A stretch of 64,000 bases of DNA from the NCBI GenBank assembly GCA_018968885.1, contig JAGWZK010000014.1:1-64000 (forward strand), read 5' to 3'. This stretch comes from Planctomycetota bacterium (GTDB lineage Bacteria > Planctomycetota > Phycisphaerae > Phycisphaerales > UBA1924). Position numbers and translations under genes: made by a program. Under the pieces are notes generated by a model that saw only the letters and a program-made list of their open reading frames with translations, ran no database searches and was not told the DNA's origin. This document shows positions 44,947 through 56,900 of the stretch, in pieces; position 1 is the stretch's first letter; the number at the start of each line of letters is the position of its first letter.

Positions 44947-46551
44947 TCAGGTGATGTGTGGCAGGGTCGGGGTCGATTCCATCGATGCCGCGGGGAGTAC
45001 GCGTCCTGATTCGCGGATCATGTCGGCGACGGTTCGCCCCTCCACAGCTTTGGCCCGCGCCAGAGACAGCATCTCCATCACGCGGCGGTCGCCGGATTGG
45101 GCCAGATCACCGCACAAGGACTCGCCAGCGCGAAGAACTTCCGCGGCGGTCAAGACCTCCAGCGGTCTGCCAGGTGCAAAGGCATCACGTTCTCCATCCT
45201 CGACCTTGAGAAGCAGACGCTCGCGGAGCAGGCGGCGGAGCAACTCCTCCATCACCGCCTCGCTGATTCCTGTCTGACGGGCAATCTCCGCGGCGTCGGC
45301 GGGTGAACCCTTCGCGTATTTCTCACCGACAATGCACATGATCGCCAGCACGCTTGCTGGATCGACAAACCCTGGATCACGCCGCGCCTCGGGGGCCAGG
45401 CCGAGGAGTGCTGCGGCAGTGCGCAAGCCCCGCACACCCCCCTGCCGCGCAATCTGCACCGCCTGCCCAAAGCTCTGCATGCTGTACGCCAGTTGAAGGC
45501 CGACGAGCACGATGAGCCATGTGAGATACACCCACAACATGAACAAGGGCAACAGCGCGAGGGAGCCGTAAAACCGTGAATATCCGGCGGAATACTTCAG
45601 ATACTGCGTAAAGCCCCACTTGCTTGCTTCAAACACAATCGCAGCGCACAACGCGCCAGCGAGAGCTGGCCCAAAGGAGACTCTTGTGTTGGGCACAGTG
45701 GTATAGACGATCAGCAGCAGCGCGGTGGAGATGAGCACGGTGATCGCGTAAGCGACGACACGCAGCGCCGGGCCGCGAATCCCGCTGAGAAGATCCTGCT
45801 GCAGCAATTGATCGACCCAACTCGTCAGCGATTCCTGCACATAAAAAGTCGCCACCAACCCGATGGTGCCGAGTGTGATCAGCGTCCAATAGAGCGTGAT
45901 GCGTTTGAGCCAGTGCCGCCCGGTCGGCGCGTGATAGATGCCATTGAACGCTCGCTCAATCTCCACCAGCATCGAGATGGCACCATAGATGAGTACGCCC
46001 AATCCGACCAATCCGATGGTTCGGAAAGGGAGCCCGCGCACTCGCGACACCAGATCGGTAATCCACTGTTCCAGACCTGGCGGCGGTTTTGGCGCTTCCT
46101 GCTGCTCCTTCACCACCGTGATATCTCCCACGGTTTCGAAGGGATTCACGCTGACCGGCGCTTCGACCTTGCCGAAGATCAACCCCTCCGGCAGGTCCTT
46201 GCCGGTTGGAGAAGTCTCCCCCACCACGATGTTGGAGACCCCGGCAAAACGCAGAAAGCGACTGACAGTTTCACTGATCTGATCGGGCGTGGCAAAGGCA
46301 CCAATTACCGCCAAGCCGATGACCAGCATCGGAATGAGTGAAAACAGGGTTCGGTACGTCAGCGCTGCCGCAGTGCGATCCAACTGTGTCGTCGCGGCCC
46401 CGCGCGCCGCAAGGCGCAGCACTTCAAAGACCTGCCGCGGGGCGTACTTGCTCTTGGCCAGACGCTCCACCACGCGAATGGCGCGATCGAACTGATCCGC
46501 ACGATGCAGATGTTCTGGGCCTTCTTCTGGTTCGCGATGGCGCATGCTCAT
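44947..46551 (-). CDS. YihY/virulence factor BrkB family membrane protein
   Basis: 534 residues. Six or seven membrane helices carry the family signatures LDRTAAALTYRTLFSLIPMLVIGLA, LTWLIVLVGLQLAYSM and GFTQYLKYSAGYSRFYGSLALLPLFMLW. A C-terminal soluble region of about 130 residues follows with a winged-helix-like sequence (EIARQTGISEAVMEELLRRLLRE), which suggests a regulatory role. The family was once called RNase BN, but that activity is not established. Convergent with sucC, 13 bases apart. Confidence 0.88.
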   Translation of the reverse strand: MSMRHREPEEGPEHLHRADQFDRAIRVVERLAKSKYAPRQVFEVLRLAARGAATTQLDRTAAALTYRTLFSLIPMLVIGLAVIGAFATPDQISETVSRFLRFAGVSNIVVGETSPTGKDLPEGLIFGKVEAPVSVNPFETVGDITVVKEQQEAPKPPPGLEQWITDLVSRVRGLPFRTIGLVGLGVLIYGAISMLVEIERAFNGIYHAPTGRHWLKRITLYWTLITLGTIGLVATFYVQESLTSWVDQLLQQDLLSGIRGPALRVVAYAITVLISTALLLIVYTTVPNTRVSFGPALAGALCAAIVFEASKWGFTQYLKYSAGYSRFYGSLALLPLFMLWVYLTWLIVLVGLQLAYSMQSFGQAVQIARQGGVRGLRTAAALLGLAPEARRDPGFVDPASVLAIMCIVGEKYAKGSPADAAEIARQTGISEAVMEELLRRLLRERLLLKVEDGERDAFAPGRPLEVLTAAEVLRAGESLCGDLAQSGDRRVMEMLSLARAKAVEGRTVADMIRESGRVLPAASMESTPTLPHIT

Positions 46552-46590
46552 GCTTTTTCGGCCTGTGGGGTGGTGAGTTTCACCCGCGAT

Positions 46591-47778
46591 TCATGACCCC
46601 TTTGGCGGTGCGATGGTGCGCGGGCCGCGCCGCGCCGGAAGTGTGGGCTTGACGACCTTTGGCGGTGAAGGCGGTGGTACGGCCGGTGATGGGGAAGGAG
46701 TCTGTTGCACACTTCGACTTGCTGGTTTGGTGGCCGGGCGCGCGCCCTGCACCAAACTTGGGGCTGATTCAGCGGCGGATTTCTCAACCTTGGCTCGACG
46801 CGATCCCTCAGCGCGGCGCTGATCACGCTGCCCCTGCCGACTCGTTCCGGCGATGGCTTTGGCCACGCGGCGCGACACCGCGCGGGCTGGCTCGCCGTCT
46901 TCGGTTTCACGACGCAGGCCCTGACTCACGCGGCCACTCGCGCTGGCGGTCGCTGCCTTGTAGAGCGAACGTACTTCGGCCTTTTCCAAGTCCCGCCAGA
47001 AACCCAAGCGCACTCCGGTGAGAATCAATGGTCCGATGGCCACGCGCTCGACGGCCTGTACGGTCAATCCGGCTGCCGCCAGCATCTGGCGGATTTCGCG
47101 ATTGCGGCTTTCTTTCAGGGTCACGCGGAGCAGAGACTTTCCCATCTTTTGCTGCACGAGCTCGATCTCGATGGGACTCACTTCCACTGGGCCGCCACCA
47201 GCCGAACGTTTAGCGGCCTGCTTTTCAAGCTTTCGGAGCGAGTGCCGCAACTCGGCAAATGCGCCTGCATCCAAAGTGTCCTTGACGATGACTTCGTAGG
47301 TCTTGGGTACACCGAACTTGGGGTGCGTGAGAAGATTGGTGAGATCACCATCGGTCGTCAAGAGCAGCAGGCCAGTGGTTTCGTAATCCAATCGGCCCAC
47401 GGGGAAGAGTCGCGAGCCGGAGGGATGGTTGATGAGCTCCATCACCGTGCGGCGGTCGAGCCCCGGCTCATCGCGGGTGGCGACAAGGGTGCGCTCGGGC
47501 TTATAGAGCATGACATATTCGTGGCGCTGCTTGGCGTCGGTGCCGCCGCGCTTGGGGATGCCTCGCCCATCAAAAACGACGTGATCTTCGGCGGGATTGA
47601 TGAAGGCGGGGAGATCGGTGACCTTGATGCCGTTGACCGTGATACGGCCTTCGCGGATGAGGTCTTCGCAGGCGCGGCGGCTGGCGATGCCAGAATCGGC
47701 GAGGAATCGCTGCAGGCGCTCCCCTCGCGAAGCGTCTTTGAACATGCGAGAAGATTGAAGATCCAGGGGCCGTGCCAT
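46591..47778 (-). CDS. Pseudouridine synthase, RluB/RsuA type
   Basis: 395 residues. An S4 RNA-binding domain at residues 18-70 (LQRFLADSGIASRRACEDLIREGRITVNG) precedes the catalytic domain with the Asp in FPVGRLDYETTGLLLLT and the ESRNREIRQML motif. Likely modifies 23S or 16S rRNA. The last 130 residues are a low-complexity Arg/Ala/Pro/Lys tail of the kind seen on some RluB proteins. The ATG at 47778 gives the family start. Confidence 0.9.
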   Translation of the reverse strand: MARPLDLQSSRMFKDASRGERLQRFLADSGIASRRACEDLIREGRITVNGIKVTDLPAFINPAEDHVVFDGRGIPKRGGTDAKQRHEYVMLYKPERTLVATRDEPGLDRRTVMELINHPSGSRLFPVGRLDYETTGLLLLTTDGDLTNLLTHPKFGVPKTYEVIVKDTLDAGAFAELRHSLRKLEKQAAKRSAGGGPVEVSPIEIELVQQKMGKSLLRVTLKESRNREIRQMLAAAGLTVQAVERVAIGPLILTGVRLGFWRDLEKAEVRSLYKAATASASGRVSQGLRRETEDGEPARAVSRRVAKAIAGTSRQGQRDQRRAEGSRRAKVEKSAAESAPSLVQGARPATKPASRSVQQTPSPSPAVPPPSPPKVVKPTLPARRGPRTIAPPKGS

Positions 47779-47910
47779 GAGCGGGAGTTTAGGGTTGTCC
47801 AAACCCCTTGTAGCCGACACCCCGGCGGAATCAGCACGCCTTTTCCCCTGAGATTCGATATGCTGTGATTCTGTATTCTGGCAAGGCAGCACACTGATAT
47901 CCGCGGCACG

Positions 47911-49098
47911 ATGCCCAACGACACTTCCAACTCGACGGCAGTACCAGCGAGCGGCTCGCTTGCACAGGAGGTTTTTCTCACGCCGCGCGTCGTGGATGCT
48001 GGGACGTTTGCATCGTTTTCGGCGACGCTGCGTGAATTGCTGGCGGATGCGGATGAGCGCCGCCATTCGCTCAGCACCTTGCATGGCGAGGTCTCCGCGC
48101 TGCGCGATGCGTTGCGGGCCTTGACCACAGAACTCGAAGCCAAGTTGATGACGGCGGTGAAGGTGATCCCGGCGATCGACCAGCGCCTGGGCAAGGTGAA
48201 CGATGCCTTGACCTTTGCCGAGGCGGTGATTCGGTCTCGGGCGGCAGAAGCGAATGCAGAGGTCAGCACAACCGCAAACACGCGCGAGCCGAACCCAGAC
48301 CCATCGGCTGCTCCAGTGCCAATCACAGCCACCACGGGTGCCACACCCAATGAGGAAAGTAGCGATCTTGCCGCGGCGACCGCGTCCGTTGCGCGGCACG
48401 CTGAAGAGCGACTGACGCACGTGATCGCTGACGCGCGTGGGGAATTGGATGCGACGACGCAAGTGCATCTGGCTTCGATGCAGCGGGCGCATCAGGCGGC
48501 TGAGGAACATTTGCATCAACGGGCGTTGGATCTGGAGGCCGATTCCCGCTCGCGGCTGGAGGGAGTGCTGCTGGCAACTCTAAGCCAGGTGGCGACGGAG
48601 CAGGCAGCGCAGATCAGCCAGCTGTTGGAATCACAATTGGAGGCGCGGCTGGAGTCAATGATTCAGCAGCGTGTCGATGCCGCGGTCGCCGAGGCACTTG
48701 CGCAGCAGATGGCTCAACAGATGTCCACTACTTTGCCAATTCAGGTTGCCGCGCTAGTGCGAGAGAATATGAACGGCCTACCCAGCCGCGAGCCCGATCC
48801 TGAGTTGATTCGGGTGCAACAGCAGATTGATGAGTTGACGCGCTGGTCGCAGCGGATTGATGCCCTGATCAGTGATCATTCCGGGCTGGTGGCGGCACAA
48901 TCTGCCCACTCGGCCTTGGCGCAGATTGCCACGCAAGCCGCGGGATTGGGGCAACACCTTGAGGCCCTGACGCGGCGTGCGGAGATGACATCGCACACAT
49001 TGGCAGGATTGATGGCTCAGTTACCTGCCGCGCCCGTCCCCACTGTGCCCGCGCAGCCGATGGCATTTGTGGCCCCGCCGCGAGATCCGCATCGCTGA
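47911..49098 (+). CDS. Coiled-coil hypothetical protein
   Basis: 395 residues from an ATG, divergent from the pseudouridine synthase by 132 bases. After a short acidic N-terminus there is a long helical segment with heptad leucines and many Glu, Gln and Ala (for example LSTLHGEVSALRDALRALTTELE), and a second coiled coil in the middle. No membrane segment, signal or catalytic motif. Role unknown; structural or scaffolding proteins look like this. Confidence 0.6.
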   Translation: MPNDTSNSTAVPASGSLAQEVFLTPRVVDAGTFASFSATLRELLADADERRHSLSTLHGEVSALRDALRALTTELEAKLMTAVKVIPAIDQRLGKVNDALTFAEAVIRSRAAEANAEVSTTANTREPNPDPSAAPVPITATTGATPNEESSDLAAATASVARHAEERLTHVIADARGELDATTQVHLASMQRAHQAAEEHLHQRALDLEADSRSRLEGVLLATLSQVATEQAAQISQLLESQLEARLESMIQQRVDAAVAEALAQQMAQQMSTTLPIQVAALVRENMNGLPSREPDPELIRVQQQIDELTRWSQRIDALISDHSGLVAAQSAHSALAQIATQAAGLGQHLEALTRRAEMTSHTLAGLMAQLPAAPVPTVPAQPMAFVAPPRDPHR

Positions 49099-49123
49099 GA
49101 GGCAGGCTGCAACATCGGTTAGC

Positions 49124-50884
49124 ATGTTCGCCATGAATAGATTTGCATGTGCCGCGTGTTTGGTTGTTATTGCCGGAGTTGCCTGTGGAAAACCGGGGTT
49201 TATAGACGCGACCAGCGCCACCAAGCTGCCGACGATGAATGGCGACCGCGTCCGCTGTATTGATCTGAATGGCGACAATCGACCTGATTTGATCGCCAAT
49301 GACGGCACGCAGCATCGCGTGTTTCTCAATCGTGCGATTGATAACGGATGGGCGTGGGAAGAAGTGGCGAATCCCAATTTGCCCACGCGTCGCAAGCAGG
49401 ATGTGATCGCGGCGGCTGATTTGGACAATGACGGACACGCTGATGTGGTGATGGCGCGGTATCTGGATGTGAATGGAAAGGACTACAAGGCACCGGACGA
49501 AACGTGGAATCTCGGCTGGATGCGCGGCAAGGGAGACGGGACATTTGAGAATGTGACACCGATTCCTGGGCTGAAGCCTTGTACGACAACGACCATCGCC
49601 ATTGGTGATGTGAATATGGATGGGCGGCTGGATCTTTTTATCGGCAACTGGTACACGCGTTATGGTGTGAGCAATGAGGCCTTCGGAAATGATCTCTTTG
49701 TGCAGACTGAGCCGGGGAAGTGGACTCGCTCGCCATTGCCCACGGAAGGTGTGGGGTTTGATGAAGAGAAGGACCTCGGCGGGCGGCCGTGTTATGGCGT
49801 GATGATCGTGCCGCAGGATTTGAACCAGCACCAATCGAACCGCCGCGAACCTTTGCTGCTCGAACTGTGTTATGGTCGCAGATGGAATCGGCTCTGGCTG
49901 CAATCGATTGACGGATTCTGGATTGACGGTGCGGCCTTGCGTGGCCTGGATGCGGATGCGGATCGCAGTGGTGAGTATCCGGCGTGGTTGGCCGAGCGGG
50001 CCAAGACCGATGCGCGATTCAAGCGCGAGACAGAGAAGCCATATCGCACGGGAGGAAACACGTTTGATGCCGCGATCGGCGATGTGGATAACGACGGGGG
50101 TCTGGATATCTGTTTCAGCGAGATCACTCATGCGTGGGCCGGGCCTTCATCAGATCGCACGAAGATTCTGATGAACCGCGGTTTGAAGTTCGAGTATGAA
50201 CCGATCCGCAGTGTGGATCGCGTGACAGCTGATCCTGCCAATCACTCGTGGAATCAGGGGGATCTTTTCTGCGAACTGGCGGATATGGATCTGGATGGGC
50301 GGCTGGATCTGGTGCTGTGCAGCAGCGATTACCCCGACAATCAGCGACTGCGTATATTCCTTCAGCAGCCCGATGGCAGCATGCTCGATTCCACCACTGC
50401 TCTTGGCATCGATCATGAAGGAGCCGGGCAACTGTCTCTGGCTGATCTCGATCAGGATGGTGATCTGGACATCGTGGTGTGCCAGTCCTTCAACCGATTG
50501 CCCGCGGAACGCACCAAAGGGCGAACGCCCCATATTCGCGTGTGGCAGAACAATGCGGCGGATGATCGCACGATGGGGGCGATCACGATCACGCTGCAGG
50601 GTGATCCGAATCAATGGATGAGCCGCGATGCCTTGGGCGCGATGTGCTGGCTGGACGGAGTCATTGATGGAAAGCAAGTCAGGCAGACTCGGGCGCTGAT
50701 AGGCGTGGGAGGATGCGTGGGAAAGCAACACCAATTCCTCGTGCACTTTGGGCTGGGGAAGATTGATCCCGAAGCGCGGTATCGGTTTGCCGTGCGGTGG
50801 CCGGGAATGCTGTCAAAGGTCAGTGAGGTTCCTCCTTTGCCTAATGGGCATTTCATCATCGGGCCCGGTGGCGTACAGCGCTGA
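49124..50884 (+). CDS. Secreted FG-GAP/VCBS-repeat protein
   Basis: About 586 residues. An N-terminal signal peptide (MNRFACAACLVVIAGVACG from the second ATG at 49133) is followed by repeated Ca-binding FG-GAP motifs: DLNGDNRPDLIAN, DLDNDGHADVVMA, DVNMDGRLDLFIG, DMDLDGRLDLVLC, DLDQDGDLDIVVC. The C-terminus resembles the ASPIC/UnbV domain (GAMCWLDGVIDGKQVRQTR). Such proteins are beta-propellers at the cell surface; partner unknown. Convergent with the giant gene. Confidence 0.85.
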   Translation: MFAMNRFACAACLVVIAGVACGKPGFIDATSATKLPTMNGDRVRCIDLNGDNRPDLIANDGTQHRVFLNRAIDNGWAWEEVANPNLPTRRKQDVIAAADLDNDGHADVVMARYLDVNGKDYKAPDETWNLGWMRGKGDGTFENVTPIPGLKPCTTTTIAIGDVNMDGRLDLFIGNWYTRYGVSNEAFGNDLFVQTEPGKWTRSPLPTEGVGFDEEKDLGGRPCYGVMIVPQDLNQHQSNRREPLLLELCYGRRWNRLWLQSIDGFWIDGAALRGLDADADRSGEYPAWLAERAKTDARFKRETEKPYRTGGNTFDAAIGDVDNDGGLDICFSEITHAWAGPSSDRTKILMNRGLKFEYEPIRSVDRVTADPANHSWNQGDLFCELADMDLDGRLDLVLCSSDYPDNQRLRIFLQQPDGSMLDSTTALGIDHEGAGQLSLADLDQDGDLDIVVCQSFNRLPAERTKGRTPHIRVWQNNAADDRTMGAITITLQGDPNQWMSRDALGAMCWLDGVIDGKQVRQTRALIGVGGCVGKQHQFLVHFGLGKIDPEARYRFAVRWPGMLSKVSEVPPLPNGHFIIGPGGVQR

Positions 50885-50909
50885 AGCACTCTCATACCTA
50901 CACATGAAA

Positions 50910-50940
50910 AGACGCCCGGGAAGGCCCGGGCGTCTGAGGG
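50910..50940 (-). terminator. Terminator of the giant protein gene
   Basis: AGACGCCCGGG and CCCGGGCGTCT (50910-50920 and 50925-50935) pair perfectly; on the minus strand TTTTC follows. Confidence 0.88.
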
Positions 50941-50976
50941 ATTCAAATTCAGATCGGTCGATCAGCTACCCGCCAA

Positions 50977-53900
50977 TCAGTTGCGGGCCATGTAGCGGTC
51001 AAGGAGCGAGAAGGCATTCTGGCGACCCAGGAAGAAATCGGTGCGGGTCGTGGAGTCGAAACTGTCGGAGAGTGCGCTCGAAGACGAGATGTTGTAGACG
51101 CGGCCGGGGCCGGGGATATCCGTTACTGCGTTGGACGCGGTGAGATCGAAGGACGTCGAGCCAGCGGCGGTCTCGCCGGTGAGGCGTGTGCCCATCAACT
51201 CGCCAGCGCGACGACCGATGGCGCCGGTGAGAGACTGCACAAAGCCATCGACATCGGACTGGGCCGGTGAGTAGCCAAGGAGAGCGAAAGAAGGAACGAA
51301 GACCACGCCCTCGTCGGTGCGATCGAGGTTGAGAGAGTCGGAACGCTGCGAGAAGCCGTAGGGCTGAGTGCTGCTGAAGGCAGCGGCAGCGCCTTGGCCA
51401 CCCTGACCGCCGCCGAAGCGGTTGCCGAGGGAGAAGCTGGCGAGGATCTCGGAGATGGGGTCGTTCTGGCTGGTGAGGAAGATGGTGGAGTAATCCTCAA
51501 ACTCGAAATCAGCAGGATTAGTCGAGAAAGTGACATCCAGCCCGGCGTTCTGATACACGCTGTTGAGAGAAAGGACGGTGTTATTGAGGATGTAGTTGAA
51601 CATCGTCTGCCCGTTGGGCAGAGTGCCGTTGAAGCCCAAGGTCGCGGCGTTGAAGCCCAGGATGGTGGTGGTGAGTCCGCCGGCCTGCAGCCAGTTGACC
51701 AAACCGCCATTGGTTTCGATGAGGAAATTCTGACCAGTCTTGGTGGGCAGCGTGCCTGCACCATTCTGCACGATCTCGATGACGTAGTCGGAGTTGAAGG
51801 CGCCCTGGAGATACACAGCGAATGAACCGGCGATAGTGGTGGAACCGGAGCGAGCGGGAACGACAAAGTCGATGAAGAAGTCGCCGGTGGAGTTGTAGCC
51901 GTAGGAGTTGGTGCCGTCACTGGCGATCACGGTGTTGGGTGCACCACCGAAGGACTTGAAGTCGCTGGGGCTGAAGACCAGCGTGCCATCGTCGATGGTG
52001 GAGGAGCCGGTGGTGTCAAAGAGGGCGAACTGCACCTGGCCGCGATAGTCGGTGAAGTCGGTGTTGAGGTTGTCGCGTTCGAGGACGCGGCTGCCCAGAT
52101 CGGAACCGGTTTCGACGAGCTTGACGGTGATGCGGAGCTTGGTGCCGGGGGCGATAGCCTGGCGGTTGTTGAGGTGGTAGACATCCACATCGGGCATGAC
52201 GAAGGCCGAGGGGACGCCCTGGCGACCGGGGGTGCCGATCGCAGAGTTGATGGTGGTGGTAAGGACGCCGGTGCCGGTGCGGGTGGTGGTGATGAAGCCG
52301 CCGGTCTTGGTCTCGGGCGTCACGCCGGTGACCACGTCGTCGGAGGTGTTGGGAGTGGCATCGGCGCCAACGTTGAGAGTGAAGGTGTAGGTGCCGATCA
52401 CGATGGTGGCGGGGTTGTCGTCAGTAGTGGCAAAGTTGCCATCGGAGCCAGCAAAGTCGATGGGGAGGGGAGCGTTGACGATGGTGGCACCGTTGCCCGC
52501 ATCTGTGACATCGGAGAAGCCGCTGTCAAAGTCGTCGAAGACCTGAACGGTGAAGTTGTAGTCGCCGATGGCGCCGGGGACGGCGTCAGGATTGGGAACA
52601 CTGCCCGCACCGATATCGCCAAGAACAGTGGCATCAGCAGCGATGATGATGTAGTAGGTGCCGGTAGTCTTGATGAGGTAGTTCTGACCGGTGAGCTGCT
52701 CATCACGCAGGGCGGGCTGAACCGAGAGTGAGAGTGCATTGGCGCTGACTGCACCCTGATTCACAGGGTTGCCATTGGAATCCAGCAATGCCAACTGAGC
52801 ACGCTGAGCGACACCATTCACGCGGCCGAGCATGAGGACTTGACCGGCCTGCAGAGTGACGGCGTAGACATCGACATCGCCCTGGAAGCGGAAGAAAGTG
52901 GTGTCGTTGTCGGCGTGATCGCCGATCGCGCCACGCAGCGTGATCTGTCGACCCGCATCAGGCAGGCCATCGCTGGCGACGTTGTTATCCAGGAGAAGGT
53001 TGAGGTTGGTCGCGTTGTACATGTCAACGCGGTGATTCTGACCATTGGCAGAGAGATTGATCGTCTCGTTGCCGGTGGTCTTATCACCTGCATCACCTGC
53101 GATCGCATCCTCAGAGAAGTTCTCGTTGGACTTGACCAAGCCGTTGCCATCGCCATCGAGCTGGACGCGGGCGACCTTGGCGCGCAGGAGGTTCTGCACC
53201 ATCTTGACGCGGTAGACGCCCGGGCCGGGCTGGCCGGTGAGTTGCGGCAGGTTGCGCTGGGTCACGGCCTTGGAGTAGGTGATGAGGACGGTGTTGGTGG
53301 CGTCCTCGTAAGAGATGGTGTAATCCACGCCGTTGATGAGGCGGATTTCCACGTTGCCAAGCTGGCCGCGAACCTCGTAGACCGAGACAGCGGAGCCGAG
53401 GGAACTGGAGTCGATCTGCTGATTGAACTTGAGGCGAGTGGTGTAAACCTGGGCTTCGACGGTGGTCTGGATATCCGTCACCTGAATGGCGACGGGGGCC
53501 AGGCCGAGTGATTCGACGCGGAAGTTGCCACTGCCCTCAGTCGTCTGACCACCCACCGTCACCGAGCCGATGGGGCCGGAAGAGGCGATGCGGAAAGACT
53601 CGCTGTTGCGGGTGCTGCCGGTCTGTGTGCCGACGATGTTGACCGTGCCAATGGCCGAGCGACCGGCGGCGACGGTGTCGTCGGTGGTGCCGAAGAAACC
53701 ATCCACGCCGCGAGAGAGACCGGCGATGATGTCGGACGAGGCGAAGTTTCCGCCGATCTGAACATTGCCGATGGTGCCTGCAGAGATGTAATCAGCCGCG
53801 GAGCCCGTGCCACCAAAGAGTGCATCGGTACCCAGATCAAGGCCAGCGATAAACGCTGAGCTTGACACGTTGCCGGTGATGGTGATCGGGCCGATCGAAT

Positions 53901-56900
53901 CGCGAGCAGAGACGTAGGTGCGGGCGATCGAAGGAGCCGTGAACGAGCCGAGCGAACCACCGAAGCGGAAGCCCGCACGCTCGATCGCGCCACCGACAGT
54001 CACGCTGGCCGCATCGCGAGCGACGCTGATCACGCCGCGAGCTGCGCCGGTGATATTGATGGCACCGGCGGACATGATGTTGAAGAAGGCCTCACCGGTG
54101 ACGTTGGGGTTGGAGTTGCCGAAATCGCCGTTGATGGCGATATTGCCAACGTTGCGAGCGGTGACACTGCCAGCGCTGATCGAGCCAGTAGAGATGGCAC
54201 CGATATCGCCACCGATGGTGAGGCGACCCGGAGTGGTATCTGCAACCAGCGCACCGATCGAGCCATCGACTACCACAACCGGTCCGGAACCGCTGGTGAC
54301 ACCAGCGATGCGGAGAGTGCCCAGCGACGCCTCATCACCGGACTGGATCGTGAGGTTGTCCTGATTGGCACCGGTCACCACCAGAGTGGAGCTTGAGTTG
54401 GTGCCGCGAATCACCAGATTGAATGTGCCGTTGCCATTGTCACGCAGCCAGGCGCGACCGGCACCGGCGTGGGTCACCGTGTAACCGCCGGATGTGGCCG
54501 TGTTGCCAGTGAACTCAAAGCCGGGGACAGCGACCGAACCATCATCCAGAAGCGAGTTGTCAAACGCGGCATTGGTACCGGAAACCGCGAAGCGAACATC
54601 GTTGGCAATCGCGCTGGAGACATCATCCGCCGCGACCCGGAGGCCCGAGGTCGCACCATTCACCGTGACGCCGGAGACCAGCGAAGAGCCGATCACCTGC
54701 TTGTCGTCGCTGGTGCCATAGACACCATCGCCGCCGGCGTTGATTCCTGCGGTGAATGTGCTGTTGCTCGCGGCACCGCCGATCGCGACACCGGAGATAT
54801 TGCCTGCGCGAATCGTGTCGACCTCGCCGAGAGTGCCGCCGGGGCGACCCGCCTTGCCCATGCCATCAACACCGGCGATGAAGATGCTGTTGGAGACGTT
54901 GCCGGTGATGACGACGCCGCTGAGAGAATCACCCGCGGCAAAGGCCGAGGAGAGACCCGCAGTGACAGCGTCGCTGCCGACATCGCCACGAATGACGACG
55001 GAGATGACCTGACGACCGGCGTAGACGATCGACTCGTAGAAGCCGCCGTTGGCGGTCTCGACGCTGACGATGTTGCGGCCTGCCTCGATACGTGCACCCT
55101 GCACGGCGGTCGTGGCATTGGTGCCCGGGGGCAACTGATTGCGTGTCGCGCTGTAGGCAGCGCCCGCGCTGCGGTTGGGGTTGATACCGATGTTGCCGAA
55201 GATGCCGTCGGTGGCGGAGGTCACGACCAGGCGAGTGACATCGATCTCGGCGTAAACGTTGCCCAGCAGGTTGCCGTTGTTGATGGTAAAGGAGCCGATG
55301 GAGCCATCGAAGGCGGACAGAGTGCCCGTGCTGAGGTAGGAACCGTTGTTGATGACCACTTCGGCGATGCCGCCGGAGTAGCTGGTGATGTTGCCACCGA
55401 AGTCGCCGTTGAAGACGACGCGGTTGATGACACCAGCGGCAACGATGCCGCCAGTGGGGATGCGTGCGCTGCCGGGGATCGACGACGATGCGCCGCCACT
55501 GGTGATGGTGCCGCGGAGGGCACCGCCAGCGCGGATCTCATTGAAGATGACACCGGTGGAGGCGGTGATCTCGCCCAGGAGATCGCCACGGATGATGATG
55601 GCTCCGGGGTTGGTGAAGCTGCCGACGTTGCGACCAGCGACCAGCGTGCTCAGATTTCCGCTGATATCCGTCTTGACGGCGGCATCGCGACCAGCAGAAA
55701 TGCGGCCGACGCTGCCAGCCAGACCCGTGGTGGTGATGGTGCCGATGAGGTCACCATTGGTCACTGCAAGGTTGGTGATGCCACCAGTGACGAGGATGTC
55801 GCCCTGGAAGAGTGAGCCAGCGGTGAGATTATCGAACTGAGCATCCGGCCCGGTGATCTCGATGGTGGTGTTCTTGATGTTGCGACCGGCGGTGATGGTC
55901 TGCACGCGCCCCGAGACGCTGATCTGCGAAGAGGCGATGTCGTTCACAGCGGTGATCTGAGTCACACTACCAGCGTTGATGACGCTGGAACGGATCGAAT
56001 CCGTCGCGGCGATGGAGGCGATGGCTCCGTCGATTTCAAAGCGGCTGCGGTTGAGATTGGCGGCCTGAATGCCGCCGGTGAGGTTGCCCGTGACATCGAC
56101 GATGAGATCGTTGATGTCGCCATTGGCGAACGAGGTGGGAGGACCACCGGGACCACCGGTGCTAGTGCCACCGGCGAGGATCTGCGTGATGTTGGCAGAG
56201 CCGCGAATCTCGTTGCGGCGGACTTCCAGATCATCACCCAAGAGGGTGGAGTTGCGGAAGCCGCTGGCCGTGATGACACCGATGTCGCCGGCGGCCTGCA
56301 GCTGCGAAGCGTCGAAGAAGCCGTTGGTGATGGTGACATTGCCGATCACCACGCCCTTGACCTGGCTGCGGAAGAGGTTGGTGCCGGTGAGATTGACAGA
56401 CTGAACCGCGCCCAGATACAGCGCGACGTCCTGAATGCCAGTGACGGTGTCCCACCAGGCATCAAAGTTCTGGCTGGCGATATAGGCATCGTTGATGATG
56501 CCGCCAGTCATGATGACCTGGGCCAGACCCTGATTGGGGTCAGGATCGATGGTGCCACCCTGACCATCGTCAGGGAGAACGCTGTCGTTGTTGCCGGCGA
56601 AGATGTTTCCGGTGATGGTGACACCGGTGAGGCGGGTCGCCTGCAGAGTCTGAATGTCGTCTTCGGCGAAGATGCCGCTGGAAGAGAATGGGGAATCGGT
56701 GAGGGCAGCGATGCCGTCGCCGACATCGATGGTGCCGATGTCACCCTTGACATAGACAACGCCCAGGAGGCCCTGGAAGTTATTGCGATTGACAGCACCT
56801 GCGCCGTCGCTGTTGATGATGAGAGAGCCGAGGGTGACGCCATCGCCAGTGAGGACGACATCGCCCACAGCACCAGCGACGGTGATCGATGTGACGTTGC

